Below, in pieces: positions 30,688 to 40,767 of a stretch of DNA of 64,000 nt. This DNA is from Sphingobacterium daejeonense (lineage in GTDB: Bacteria; Bacteroidota; Bacteroidia; Sphingobacteriales; Sphingobacteriaceae), in NCBI RefSeq assembly GCF_901472535.1, contig NZ_LR590470.1, forward strand, positions 1,798,001 through 1,862,000, read 5' to 3'. A program made the translations under genes and the position numbers. Within the stretch, counting starts at the first letter, position 1, and the number at the start of each line of letters is the position of its first letter. The notes beneath the pieces were generated by a model, which was not told where the DNA came from, made no database searches, and saw only the letters and a program-made list of their open reading frames with translations.

Positions 30688-31311
30688 ATGGAAAAAATCA
30701 TAGAAATAAGTTCTGGACGAGGTCCCAAAGAATGTTGTTTAGCTGTTCAGCATGTTTTCCAGAAAATTCAAAAAGAAGCCGAGGTTTTAGATTTGAAGAT
30801 TATAATAAATGAGAAGGATGTTCAAGACCCATTTCCATCATCTGTGAAATTCAAAATCGTAGGTAAAAACTGCCCTCAATTGATTAGCAGATGGCTTGGA
30901 GTAGTTCTTTGGATCTGTCGTAGTCCTTTTAGGCCAAATCATCCTAGAAAAAACTGGTTTGTTGAAGTGCTAGAATTGGATCCATTGGAAGAAAATGTAG
31001 GTCTATCTGAAAAGGATGTTCAATTCCAGACTATGAGAAGCAGTGGAGCTGGAGGGCAACACGTGAATAAAGTGAGTTCAGCTGTTAGGGCTATCCATTT
31101 ACCAAGTGGCCATTCCGTACAAGTGATGGACAGTAGGTCTCAACTGCAGAATAAGCAACTTGCTCTAAAGAGATTAAGGGATTTGCTTGAAAGTGATAAC
31201 AAACAAGGAGAGGCTCTTTATAATAGAGAACGTTGGAATGATCAGGTTAATATAGATCGAGGAAATCCAGTTTTAATTTTTGAAGGCGACAAGTTTAAAG
31301 AAAGAAAATAA
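30688..31311 (+). CDS. prfH: Peptide chain release factor homologue PrfH
   Basis: 207 residues, much shorter than RF1/RF2 (about 360). The GGQ peptidyl-hydrolysis motif is intact in MRSSGAGGQHVNKVSSAVRAIHLPSG. The N-terminal domain and a usual stop-codon tripeptide are missing or replaced. PrfH proteins have been linked to recognition and release of ribosomes cut in the 16S rRNA decoding centre by colicin E3-like toxins, so that RtcB can repair them. The tight coupling to the second rtcB fits this. Confidence 0.93.
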   Translation: MEKIIEISSGRGPKECCLAVQHVFQKIQKEAEVLDLKIIINEKDVQDPFPSSVKFKIVGKNCPQLISRWLGVVLWICRSPFRPNHPRKNWFVEVLELDPLEENVGLSEKDVQFQTMRSSGAGGQHVNKVSSAVRAIHLPSGHSVQVMDSRSQLQNKQLALKRLRDLLESDNKQGEALYNRERWNDQVNIDRGNPVLIFEGDKFKERK

Positions 31312-31318
31312 TGTTCTG

Positions 31319-31342
31319 AAAGTGCCCGAAAGGGCACTTTTT
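31319..31342 (+). terminator. Terminator of rtcB-prfH
   Basis: GTGCCC (31322-31327), GAAA tetraloop, GGGCAC (31332-31337), then TTTTT. Confidence 0.9.
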
Positions 31343-31446
31343 ATTTAATAATCTTTTACTCAAGAGGATATTACAATAAATAAGTAAATTTATTACAGAA
31401 TTTCAATCACGTTCTAAAAATTATTCACCTATTCCTATTGATTGAC

Positions 31447-32196
31447 ATGAGATTTATTAACAAACTAGACAAAGGGCAGAGTGTAATCGGACCATTTTCA
31501 AAAACATCAGATCCATCCATGATAGAAGCGATGGGTTTTGCGGGCTTTGATTTTATCATTATTGATCTAGAACATGGACCTAATAGTATTCTAAATGCGC
31601 AGAATTTAATCCGAGCTGCACAACTGACTGGAACTTTCCCTATAATTAGAGTGCCTGAAAATGGAGCAATTCATATAGGAAAAGCTTTAGACATCGGTGC
31701 AATGGGAGTGCAAGTGCCGCAAATCACCAATGCTGAAGATGCTATGCTAGCAGTAAAAGCTGCTAAGTTTGGACCAATTGGTATGAGGGGAGTATGCAGG
31801 TTTGTAAGAGCGGCAGAGTATTCCAACAAGAATCGATTTGAGTATTTCTCCCAATCCAATGAAACTTATGTAATTCTGCAGTTGGAAGGGGCAGAAGCAA
31901 TTGTAAATATCGAGGAAATCATCAATGTTGAGCATGTCAACATTATTTTCCTGGGGCCTTATGATCTTTCACAGGCAATGGGTGTTCCAGGCCAAATCAA
32001 TCATCCTCTCGTATTGGAAAAAATTGAATTTATTATATCCAAATGTAAATCAAAAGGTAAAAAAACCGGAATTTTTACAGATAATGTGGAAGATGCGCTG
32101 AGATGGAAACAATTTGGAATAGATTATATTTCATATTCTGTTGATGTAGGGATCATTCAGGAGGCTTGTAAGAATATAATTTCGAAATTAATGTAG
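31447..32196 (+). CDS. HpcH/HpaI-family aldolase
   Basis: 249 residues from the ATG at 31447; a TTG three codons earlier is unlikely. Class II pyruvate-type aldolase fold: FDFIIIDLEHGPNS holds the metal/active-site region, GAMGVQVPQITNAEDA and GMRGVCRFVRAAEY follow, EGAEAIVNIEEI carries a metal-ligand Glu, and FLGPYDLSQAMGVPG ends the barrel. Members cleave 4-hydroxy-2-oxo acids (garL/hpcH group). The substrate here is unknown; it is monocistronic. Confidence 0.85.
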   Translation: MRFINKLDKGQSVIGPFSKTSDPSMIEAMGFAGFDFIIIDLEHGPNSILNAQNLIRAAQLTGTFPIIRVPENGAIHIGKALDIGAMGVQVPQITNAEDAMLAVKAAKFGPIGMRGVCRFVRAAEYSNKNRFEYFSQSNETYVILQLEGAEAIVNIEEIINVEHVNIIFLGPYDLSQAMGVPGQINHPLVLEKIEFIISKCKSKGKKTGIFTDNVEDALRWKQFGIDYISYSVDVGIIQEACKNIISKLM

Positions 32197-32231
32197 CAAT
32201 CATCTCATTAGCAATTCTCTTTAATTTTTCG

Positions 32232-32239
32232 TACCTTTG
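32232..32239 (+). promoter_or_regulatory. Promoter -7 box candidate
   Basis: TACCTTTG matches TAnnTTTG exactly about 95 bp before the cold-shock-domain gene. A clear -33 TTG is not visible. Confidence 0.45.
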
Positions 32240-32330
32240 TATACATTCATAAAAGGCACCTATCTTATTTCCTCAGCCATTCTAGCTCACTTAAGATTTA
32301 TCCTTTCATTTTTTAACTTAATTCATTTTA

Positions 32331-32759
32331 ATGCCGAGAAATCAACTTACATTCAAGAAAAAAGAACTAGCAAAAAGAAAACAACAGAAACTGCAAGAAA
32401 AGCAGGAGAAGAGAGAACAAAACCGTGCTAACAACAATAAAGGTAAAGCACTGGAAGAAATGTATGCTTACGTAGATGAGTTTGGTAACATTTCTGACAC
32501 TCCTCCGACTGAAAAGTACAAGTTTAAACCAGAAGATTTAGAGAGACCGAAAGAAGCTGAAGATGAGTTTTTAATCGGACGAGTTTCTTATTACAATGAA
32601 GCTGGACACTACGGATTTATTCGTGATAGTGAAACTAGAGAAACTGTTTATTTTAACGACACTCTAGCAGGAAAACCTTTATCACTTAATCAAAACGTAA
32701 AATATAAAGCAGTACGTACTAGACAAGGAAACCAGATTTCTGAAGTGGAATTAATCTAG
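32331..32759 (+). CDS. Cold-shock-domain protein with basic N-terminus
   Basis: 142 residues. The first ~45 are very Lys/Gln/Arg-rich (KKKELAKRKQQKLQEKQEKR), probably an RNA-binding helix. Residues ~80-142 form a divergent cold-shock β-barrel: IGRVSYYNEAGHYGFIRDSE with the RNP1-like GHYGFI, then TVYFND. Such proteins bind single-stranded RNA or DNA and are frequent in Bacteroidota. The promoter box at 32232 and terminator at 32784 frame it as a single gene. Confidence 0.8.
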   Translation: MPRNQLTFKKKELAKRKQQKLQEKQEKREQNRANNNKGKALEEMYAYVDEFGNISDTPPTEKYKFKPEDLERPKEAEDEFLIGRVSYYNEAGHYGFIRDSETRETVYFNDTLAGKPLSLNQNVKYKAVRTRQGNQISEVELI

Positions 32760-32783
32760 TTTGAATTTCATAGATATAAAAAA

Positions 32784-32811
32784 AACAGCAATTTAATTGC
32801 TGTTTTTTTTG
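32784..32811. terminator. Bidirectional terminator
   Basis: AACAGCAATT pairs with AATTGCTGTT, flanked by A- and T-runs, between the cold-shock-domain and desaturase genes. Confidence 0.9.
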
Positions 32812-32812
32812 T

Positions 32813-33881
32813 TTATACTGACATCTGCTTAATTACCCTAACGTGGGAATGTAAGGCTTGCCAAAAGGTTCCAAATTCGTTGTATTTTATATTATGCTTT
32901 TCACAAGTTTCCCTTACTATTCTATTCAAGGCTGGATAGTGTACATGACTGATTTTTGGAAATAGGTGATGTTCTACCTGAAAGTTCAATCCGCCCAATA
33001 ACCATGTCAACACACTATTTTTCGTGGAGAAATTTGAAGTAGTTTGGATTTGATGTATCATCCACTCTTCTTCAATTTTTGGTTGATCTCCAGACTTGAA
33101 TTCCGTTCCAACAACAACATGTTGCAAGTTGAAAAACTACTGCTAGACAGATTCCACAAACTGCTCCAATTATAAGAATTCCAATTAATGTTGGAAGCCA
33201 GCCTACGTAGATAATTGGAATGACAATAAATATACAGGCATGCATTAATTTACTGATCCAAAAAATTACTTTTTCCTTAATGGGGAAGTCAAAATCAAAT
33301 TTATCTTTTAATCCGCTCTTTTTCTGGCGGAAGTATTTTTCATAATCTTGATAAAATATCCATGCCAAATATGACAGGCCATATAAGAAGATAAAATAAA
33401 TAGGTTGGTATTTATGATGTTTTTTTAGCTTCTGTTCATGATGAATACGCATAAAGCTTACCTCAATATCAGGATCTTCACCATCGATATTAGTATAGGT
33501 ATGATGTGCAATGTTATGCTTTTGTTTCCAAAAGTATATATTTCCCCCCAGCAAGTTTAAAGAGTATGACATGATACTATTCACTTTCTTGTTCTCTGAG
33601 AAGGAATTATGACCTGCATCATGCATAATATTAAAACCAATTGCAGCTAGGTTTACTCCAAAAATAATGCAAAGCAGAATACTGATAGCCCAATGAGGCT
33701 GTACAAATACCAAAACAGAATATAAGGTGATAAAGCTTATTATCAAGATAGTTGCTTTTAGAAATAATTTTCTATTTCCGGTTTTTTTCTGTACTGTGCT
33801 ATTAAAATAATCGTTGATATTTTTCTTAAGAGACTTTGAAAATAAGGTGTTTATGTTGTTGAACTTAATGGTCGACTTCAT
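32813..33881 (-). CDS. Membrane fatty-acid desaturase (frame break)
   Basis: About 355 residues. All three His boxes are present: MHDAGHNSF, KHNIAHHTYTN and, after the break, FQVEHHLFPKISH with a Gln in place of the first His, as in front-end (delta-5/6-like) desaturases. Two pairs of membrane helices fit the family; there is no fused cytochrome b5. The frame is broken near 33125, where an extra base separates AVVFQL from QHVVVGTEFKSGD. Removing it gives a seamless protein. It probably desaturates membrane acyl lipids, perhaps in the cold. Confidence 0.85.
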
Positions 33882-34006
33882 TGTATAAATAAAAAATATT
33901 GCCTATTTGAGTTATTGATTTTTATGAAAATAAGCAAGTGCAAAATTACATTTTATTCAGCGGAACTTTGTTTAAAGAAAGTTAAAAAATCAGATTTATT
34001 TTTAAT

Positions 34007-35401
34007 TTATATTCTGTTCGTAGAACAATATTGTTCAATATCTTCTGCGGTCCTGATGAGGTCAGGTCCAAGCAATCGATATCCATTTTCTTCAATCAAG
34101 AAATTATCTTCAATCCTAATTCCAGAAAAATTTCTGAACTCTTCCAAGACATCGTAGTTAATAAATTCCTGGTTCTTCTTTTCAGCTTTCCATATATCAA
34201 TAAGGTCAGGAATGATATATATTCCAGGTTCTACGGTAAGGACATTTCCAGTCTGCAATTCTTTGCCCAAGCGGAGGGATTTTAAACCAAATGTAATCTG
34301 GTCCTTAGGTTCAGCTTCTGTGTATCCGACGTATTGCTCTCCTAAATCTTCCATATCATGTACATCTAGTCCCATCATATGTCCTAGTCCACATTGAAAG
34401 AACATGGTATGAGCATGGTTAGCAACTGCGTCCTCTACATTTCCGCACATTAGCCCTACATTACGCAATCCTTCAACCAATGTTTTTGCAGCTTGAAGAT
34501 GAATATCCTTGAACTTTATTCCAGGTTTCAACAATTCACGAGCCTTCATATAAGCGTCGAGGACAATATTATATAATTCCTTTTGTCGATCATTAAATTT
34601 TCCTGATACAGGGAATGTTCTTGTAAGATCTCCAGCATATCCCATAGGAGATTCTGCACCGGAATCGTTTAAAACTAGGTCTCCATTTTTAAGCGAGTTC
34701 TCTTGAAATTGATTATGGAGTATGTCTCCATGAATAGTAACTATTGGTGGGTAAGCAAATGTGAAGTTTTGGTCTGCTGCAAATTTCTGCATCGCATTTA
34801 CGATCTCGTATTCTTTGATTCCTGGCTTCGCCATCCTCATTGCCAATAAGTGCATTTCTGTAGAAACGCGCAGGGACTCCTCGATTTCAACGATTTCTTG
34901 TGGCTCTTTTATGCTGCGTTGTTTCACAACAGCTTTAATTAAGTCGACTGAAGGATTCAACTCATCTAAATGTCGATCCAAAACCCGACTTAGTAAGATT
35001 TTATTGGATGATTGATAGGGAGGTAAGAAATGAATAGTTCGGTGTGCAAATTTTGCATTGGTCAAATATTTCTCAAGGAAATTAAAAGGTAGTGTTTCTT
35101 GAACTCCTGATTTAATGCTTTTTTCTTTTAATGTTTCTTGTCTTCCAGTCCACACAAGAGCATCCATGTCTAATTCATCTCCGAAAATAATCTCCTTATT
35201 TTCATCAATGTCAATGATTGCAGCAATAGATGGGCTTTTAATCCCAAAATAATATAGAAATGTACTGTCTTGTCTGAAAGGATAGGTGTTATGTTCGAAA
35301 TTAATAGGATTCTCAATATTTCCAAGTAATAATATAACGCCATTGGATACTTCCTTGGCTAATTGAATCCTTCTTTCTTGATAAGTGCGAGTCGAAAACA
35401 T
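34007..35401 (-). CDS. pepP: Xaa-Pro aminopeptidase, M24B family
   Basis: 464 residues, close to PepP length. The N-terminal domain (TYQERRIQLAKEV ... FRQDSTFLYYFGI) is the aminopeptidase-P type. The catalytic half shows the metal ligands: NDSGAESPMGYAGDLTRTFP (two Asp), GLGHMMGLDVHD (His), TVEPGIYI (Glu) and GIRIEDNFLI (Glu). It removes N-terminal residues before proline. Monocistronic. Confidence 0.9.
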   Translation of the reverse strand: MFSTRTYQERRIQLAKEVSNGVILLLGNIENPINFEHNTYPFRQDSTFLYYFGIKSPSIAAIIDIDENKEIIFGDELDMDALVWTGRQETLKEKSIKSGVQETLPFNFLEKYLTNAKFAHRTIHFLPPYQSSNKILLSRVLDRHLDELNPSVDLIKAVVKQRSIKEPQEIVEIEESLRVSTEMHLLAMRMAKPGIKEYEIVNAMQKFAADQNFTFAYPPIVTIHGDILHNQFQENSLKNGDLVLNDSGAESPMGYAGDLTRTFPVSGKFNDRQKELYNIVLDAYMKARELLKPGIKFKDIHLQAAKTLVEGLRNVGLMCGNVEDAVANHAHTMFFQCGLGHMMGLDVHDMEDLGEQYVGYTEAEPKDQITFGLKSLRLGKELQTGNVLTVEPGIYIIPDLIDIWKAEKKNQEFINYDVLEEFRNFSGIRIEDNFLIEENGYRLLGPDLIRTAEDIEQYCSTNRI

Positions 35402-35563
35402 AGTTTGTAATTAGATTGACTAATTTACAGATTTAGTAACGAATGACGATAGAAAAGGAGAATCAAAAATAATTGCATGTTAAAAAATGTCAAAAAAACC
35501 TTTATAATTCAGGTATAACAAAAATTTAGGTTAAATTATCTCTTTAATTAAAAAAGATATCTT

Positions 35564-35908
35564 ATGAAATGTCCAAATTGTAATGAAATATTATTAATGA
35601 CTGAACGTCATCAAATAGAGATAGATTATTGTCCAAATTGCCGTGGGGTCTGGTTGGACAAAGGTGAATTGGATAAGTTGATGGAATATGCTTCTAGCCA
35701 AATGATCTCCAGAGAAGATAGGCCTGAACAAAATAGGCCTTCAAGAGGCTATGATAACAGTGATTCCTCACACATGAAAAATTATCAAGAAAATTATAGA
35801 GATGACCGGTATTATGATCAACGAGATGATCGTGATTACAGAAATCCTAATCAGAAATACCCTCGAAAGAAAAAATCTTTTCTTTCAGATCTCTTCGATT
35901 TTGATTAG
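35564..35908 (+). CDS. Zinc-ribbon (zf-TFIIB type) protein
   Basis: 114 residues. One zinc ribbon with two CxxC knuckles, KCPNCNEIL and DYCPNCRGVWLDKGELDKL, the standard zf-TFIIB pattern. Residues ~50-100 are a disordered Asp/Arg/Tyr-rich stretch, then a basic end RKKKSFLSDLFDFD. Role unknown; such proteins are widespread in Bacteroidota. Confidence 0.8.
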   Translation: MKCPNCNEILLMTERHQIEIDYCPNCRGVWLDKGELDKLMEYASSQMISREDRPEQNRPSRGYDNSDSSHMKNYQENYRDDRYYDQRDDRDYRNPNQKYPRKKKSFLSDLFDFD

Positions 35909-35944
35909 ATAATATTTTGAAAAAGAATATTGAAATATTTTGAT

Positions 35945-35978
35945 AATCTGGTTGGTGAGTTACCAACCAGATTTTTCT
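35945..35978 (+). terminator. Terminator after the zinc-ribbon gene
   Basis: AATCTGGTTGGT (35945-35956) pairs perfectly with ACCAACCAGATT (35962-35973), followed by TTTTC. Confidence 0.9.
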
Positions 35979-36030
35979 ATCTAAGTCTAGTCTAAAATTA
36001 ATTTTTATTTATTTAATTAATAACCATCCT

Positions 36031-36318
36031 TCAACTCCAATCTTTGTTCAATTCCTTGGCGGTATCAATTCCCCCTTGATACAGAAAAGGATATTCTAAG
36101 GTGTGCAAGAATCTGTTTTTGGATTCATTATCTTGAATAATTAACGTTTCTTGAGTTTTGGCACATTTTACCAAGAGCCTATTTTCGTCCCTAAGAATGG
36201 AATAGGAATAAAATTCATTGCTTTCAGACCTTACGGCATGGTACAGCGTCCAAACCTGATTGATGTTAGAAAGCTTAACATTATGGTCTAGCCATATGTT
36301 AAAGTCAGTAGTTTCCAT
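36031..36318 (-). CDS. Small uncharacterised protein
   Basis: 95 residues, no signal peptide and no membrane helix. Mixed alpha/beta composition (WTLYHAVRSESNEFYSYSIL; RLLVKCAKTQETLIIQ). I do not recognise it. The start follows a purine-poor region, and its reality rests on its codon make-up and position as the only plausible gene between 35978 and 36474. Confidence 0.5.
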   Translation of the reverse strand: METTDFNIWLDHNVKLSNINQVWTLYHAVRSESNEFYSYSILRDENRLLVKCAKTQETLIIQDNESKNRFLHTLEYPFLYQGGIDTAKELNKDWS

Positions 36319-36474
36319 GTGTGGTTAGTGTGATTGTGATAGTCGAATGTAATGAATTACATTCTCTATTCTTTACGGTTTACCGGATTTCAATACACTT
36401 TTTACAATTATTACCGAATATAGATACTAGTTTTCGGGAATTTATTGAATTACGATTATGTTGTAAAATCATAT

Positions 36475-39400
36475 TTACACGTCTTGAGCTTTAAAATTGT
36501 TTACAAATTCTTTTGGCGTCATATCATAAGCTTTAATAAAAGCCTTTGTAAAATAGGATGGTGAACTAAATCCTACCATGTAGCAGACCTCATTTATTCG
36601 ATAATTTCCTTCCAAGAGCAAGTTGCAGGCTTTTTTGAGTCTATAGGTTCTAACATAATCTCCTGGAGAATAACCTGATACGGCTTTGAGCTTCCTTTGA
36701 AAATTAGATCTGCTGAAACCTAGAATATGTACCAATGATTCTACATTAAATTGATCATCTGATAGATTTTTCTCAATCTCATCGTTCAAGTTTTTTAAGA
36801 ACGAATCATCACTTTTATTAGTCGCCAAGGTAGAGTAGGATGCTAGAGGATTTTTGTTGAAAATCTCTAGTAAACTGTTTCTATTTCTCAATAAACTGCT
36901 TATTTGGGCTTTCAGGTAGGTAATAGAAAAGGGTTTTTCAACAAATACATCAGCACCTGTCATCAAGCCTTTGATTTTTGTTGAATTTTCAATTTTTGCT
37001 GAAAGTAAAATTATAGGTATATGTGAATAATTAACATTGTTTTTGATAATCTCTGACAAGCTAATTCCATCGATCTCCGGCATCATAATATCGGAGATAA
37101 TTAAGTTATAGCTTTCCACCTCAAGTTTTTCCAAGGCTAATTTTCCATTTTCAACGATGTCTATTTTATAATCCTCTTGAAGGGATTGCCCAATAAAAGA
37201 AGTAATGTCAGGATTGTCATCGATTAATAGGATTTTTTGCAGTCCGGAAGTTTCAAAATGCTCATTTTCTAAGTCATATAAGTCAGAGCTATTTAATGTT
37301 ATTTCTGGTAATTTTGGATAATTAGTAAAGCTAAAAATAAAGCTTGTTCCTTTTGGTGTTATATCCTTTATATCAATTTTTCCTCCCAATTGATTACTGA
37401 AATGTTTGACTAAAGAAAGTCCAATTCCTGTTCCTGAATGACTTTTATTGGAGCTAATCTGATAGAACGGGTCAAAAATGAGATTCTTGTATTCATTAGG
37501 AATCCCTTTTCCATCATCACTGACACTTATGTAATAGGTTTCATCCTCATTTATTCCGAGTTCAAGAACAATTAATCTATCTGCAAATTTAATTGCATTG
37601 CTCAAAAGGTTGCTGATAATTTTTGTAATTGCTTCTAAGTCGGACTCTACAATTACCTCTGCTTTGGATGGCAAAACTAAATCCAATTTTAATTTTTTGC
37701 TATGAGCTGATTTTTTAAATCTTTCATAAATTTCGGTCAGAAAAGCTTTCAGATCGATGTTCTCAGGATGAATCTGTAATCGTCCTTCATCCATTTTTCT
37801 GAAGTCTAATAATTGGTTGATCAAAATATGCAACCTCTCCACAGTTTCTTTCGATTATATGTAAGTTGTTTTTTACCTCTGTGCTTATGTTTTTCTTTTC
37901 AAGAATTTCTTCCAAAGGGGCACTGATTAAACTTACCGGAGTTCTTATTTCATGGGCAACATTTGTGAAAAATTCAATTTTTGAAGCGTAAGATTTCTGT
38001 TCCTGCTCTATTTTGAAATTTGCTAATTGTCTTTGATGTTTTTCTTTATTTGATTTCTCATAATATCTGATAATTAGATATATAATAGTTAGTACAAGTA
38101 GAGTGTAAAATATTTTTGCAGGAATTGACAACCAAAATGGTGGTAAGATTTCTATTTGTATACTAGTTCCTTCTTCGTTCCATAAATTATCATTGTTGCT
38201 AGCTTTTACCTTAAATGTATATTTTCCTGCTGGTAAGTTTACATAGGAAACTGATTGTCGATTTGCTGCATTTGTCCAATTATCATCTGCTCCTTCCAGC
38301 ATATAGGAATATTGATTTTGACTAGGAGAAAGGTAACTCAAGCTGACGAATGAAATGGTAAATGATGATTGACCATGTTTTAATATAATGGGTTGATCGG
38401 TGTTCAACTTCTCCTGTATATCTTTTGACAGTTGACTGTTTTCATTATTCAAAAGTTCAAGACCCGTAATTTCAATATTAGGTTTTACTTTGTTCTTTAT
38501 ATCAGAGAAAGTTTGTGGGTAGAAGCTAGTGAACCCATTTATTCCGCCAAAATAAAACTTTCCGTCTCTTGATTTATAGGAGGACTTATAATTGAACTGA
38601 TTACTTTGAAAACCGTTGTCAATGGTATATAATTCATGTTTTTTGGGATTGTCTGGGTGGAAGTGAATTATCCCTTTATTACTGCTTAACCATAAATTTC
38701 CATCAGGATCATCTAAAACCCCATAAATTACATTGTTGGGCAAGCCGTTGGCTTGGGAAATATTTTTAAAACTATCGTTTGTTCTATCATAGATAAATAT
38801 GCCTTTCCCTTCACTTGTAAATATCATCCTATTTTGGCTGTCTTGATATATACTTGTTAATTTACTCGAGGCAATTGGATCGTTTGGTTTTATTTGATCA
38901 TAATGAATCCATGTTCTTTTTTTAATATCCCATTTAACAGGGCCTGATTCATAAGTTGCTAACCATATATTACCTTCATTATCTTCTTTGATGTCGTAAA
39001 TAAACTTATGTATACCCTCAATCCTTTCAAAGGTATCAGTCTCTTTATTGAATTTATTGATTCCAACTGGTGTGCCTATATATATGTCACCGGATTTAGT
39101 TTTATATAGCGAAAAAATACAATCATCATTTATGGTTTGTTCATTTGATGCATGATGTCTATAGTTTTTTAAAGTCTTTGTTTTAAGATCATACACATCC
39201 AATCCCCTAGAAAAAGTACCGACCCATAACTTATCTTTTTCAAGCAATAACGCATGAGTATTGTGGTAGGAAGTCTGAATTGGTTGACTGATGGTTCCAT
39301 TTATTTTATCTAGGTAGTTTAAGCCTCCATCTTCAGTCGCAATCCACATATTTCCTTTTGGGTCTTCAACGAATTGACTAACTGCTTTTCCAGATAAAAA

Positions 39401-40474
39401 ACCTTTCAGGACATCAGAATAAAAAGTTTCAATCGGCAGCAAGGAAGTGTTCAGATAGTTGATTCCACCAAAATATGTACCTATCCAAATACTATTTTCC
39501 CTGTCACGAGCGATAGAATATACATTTTGATCACTAAGGCTGTGCTTGAAGTGGGGGATATCAACTCTTTTAATTTGTTTTCCATATAAGTCAAATAGAT
39601 ATAAGCCATCATCTGATCCGATCAAAAATTCATTTTCACTGTATTCAAAAATTGATCGGATATGAGATACAAAAGGATTGGCACTTTTGTTCATATATGA
39701 CCCAATTATACCATTTTGTTTATTGAACCATAAAAGTCCTTTTCTCCACGTTCCTAACCACAGATCGCCTTTTTTATCCTCCTTCATTGATAATATTTCA
39801 AACTCAGGGTTGTCTGATGGATTAAAGACATTAGGAATGGCTTGGAATTTTTGTATTGAAGAGTTAAATTTTATCAACCCTAATCTTGTTCCTGCCCAAA
39901 CAGTTCCAGATTTGTCTTCCAAAATCGACCAAGTGGCATTTTGTCCCAAATCGATACCTTCAATCTCCAGATGTTCTAACTTCTGTTGCTTCGGGTTATA
40001 CCGAAATATCCCCTGATTCATTGTTCCTATCCAAAGTTTTCCATCTTTGGTAATCACCAATGAATTTACGGCTGAAGTTATCCTTGTGTTATTAGAAGTT
40101 TTTAAGGCTACATTTTGGAAAACTTCTTTGTCCTTATCCATGATAAATAAACCATGGTCTGTACCTATATATAATGTATTCTGATCTTTTTCGGCAATAG
40201 ACCTTACAAAATTATTCCCTAAACTATTTTTATCATGATCTTCTTTTTGAAAAATTTTGAATGTATTACCATCATATCTATTTAAGCCATCTTTAGTTCC
40301 AAACCACATAAAGCCAGATTGGTCTTGTAGTATACAGTATATACTGTTTTCAGATAGTCCATCTGACACTTGTAACTTTTTGAAGTGAATGTTTGAGGAT
40401 TTCTGACCCAAGGAGAGGAGTGGGATCAAAAGTACTAAAATGCAGGTTGAAATATAATTGATGTAATTTTTCAC
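36475..40474 (-). CDS. Hybrid two-component system sensor-regulator (HTCS, frame break)
   Basis: About 1333 residues when joined. Signal peptide (MKNYINYISTCILVLLIPLLSLG), a two-propeller periplasmic sensor with repeated LWIGT/GFMWFGTKDGLNRYD motifs, a Y_Y_Y domain ending KVKASNNDNLW, one membrane helix, HisKA with FFTNVAHEIRTPVSL, HATPase (DDGKGIPNEYKNLIFDPFYQ; GTGIGLSLVKHF), receiver with LIISDIMMPEIDG, and AraC helix-turn-helix (INEVCYMVGFSSPSYFTKAF). One extra base near 37843 splits it between IIERN and VERLHILINQLLDF. It should sense a glycan fragment and activate the neighbouring SusCD and hydrolase genes. Confidence 0.92.
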
Positions 40475-40484
40475 GGTAATTTGT

Positions 40485-40496
40485 TTAATCGCTTAA
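40485..40496. promoter_or_regulatory. Operator-like site between HTCS and SusC
   Basis: TTAATCGCTTAA, 11 bp upstream of the HTCS start, resembles the two sites ahead of the first SusC (TTAATCGATTAA at 8885). It may let the same LacI-type repressor act on HTCS expression. The rest of the 293 bp gap shows no other clear element. Confidence 0.4.
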
Positions 40497-40767
40497 GCAC
40501 GCTTATAACGCAGGTTTACTTTTAAAAATAGTAATAATTAGTAAAAAGTTGTAAAAATTAACCAATGATAGGAATTGATAATTTTTTGACTTTCTTTTAT
40601 TTAAAATTTAGAACCACGAACCAAGGGTTTTAAAGGATTGGGAGTTTACACTTTCAAATTTATGTTTACCGATTTTGATGAAAATAATAGATTCCTAGTA
40701 AGCAGCTTATTTGGAATAAAAGATAAACCATATAAATCAATAACCATTTAATAAACCAAAATCAAAA

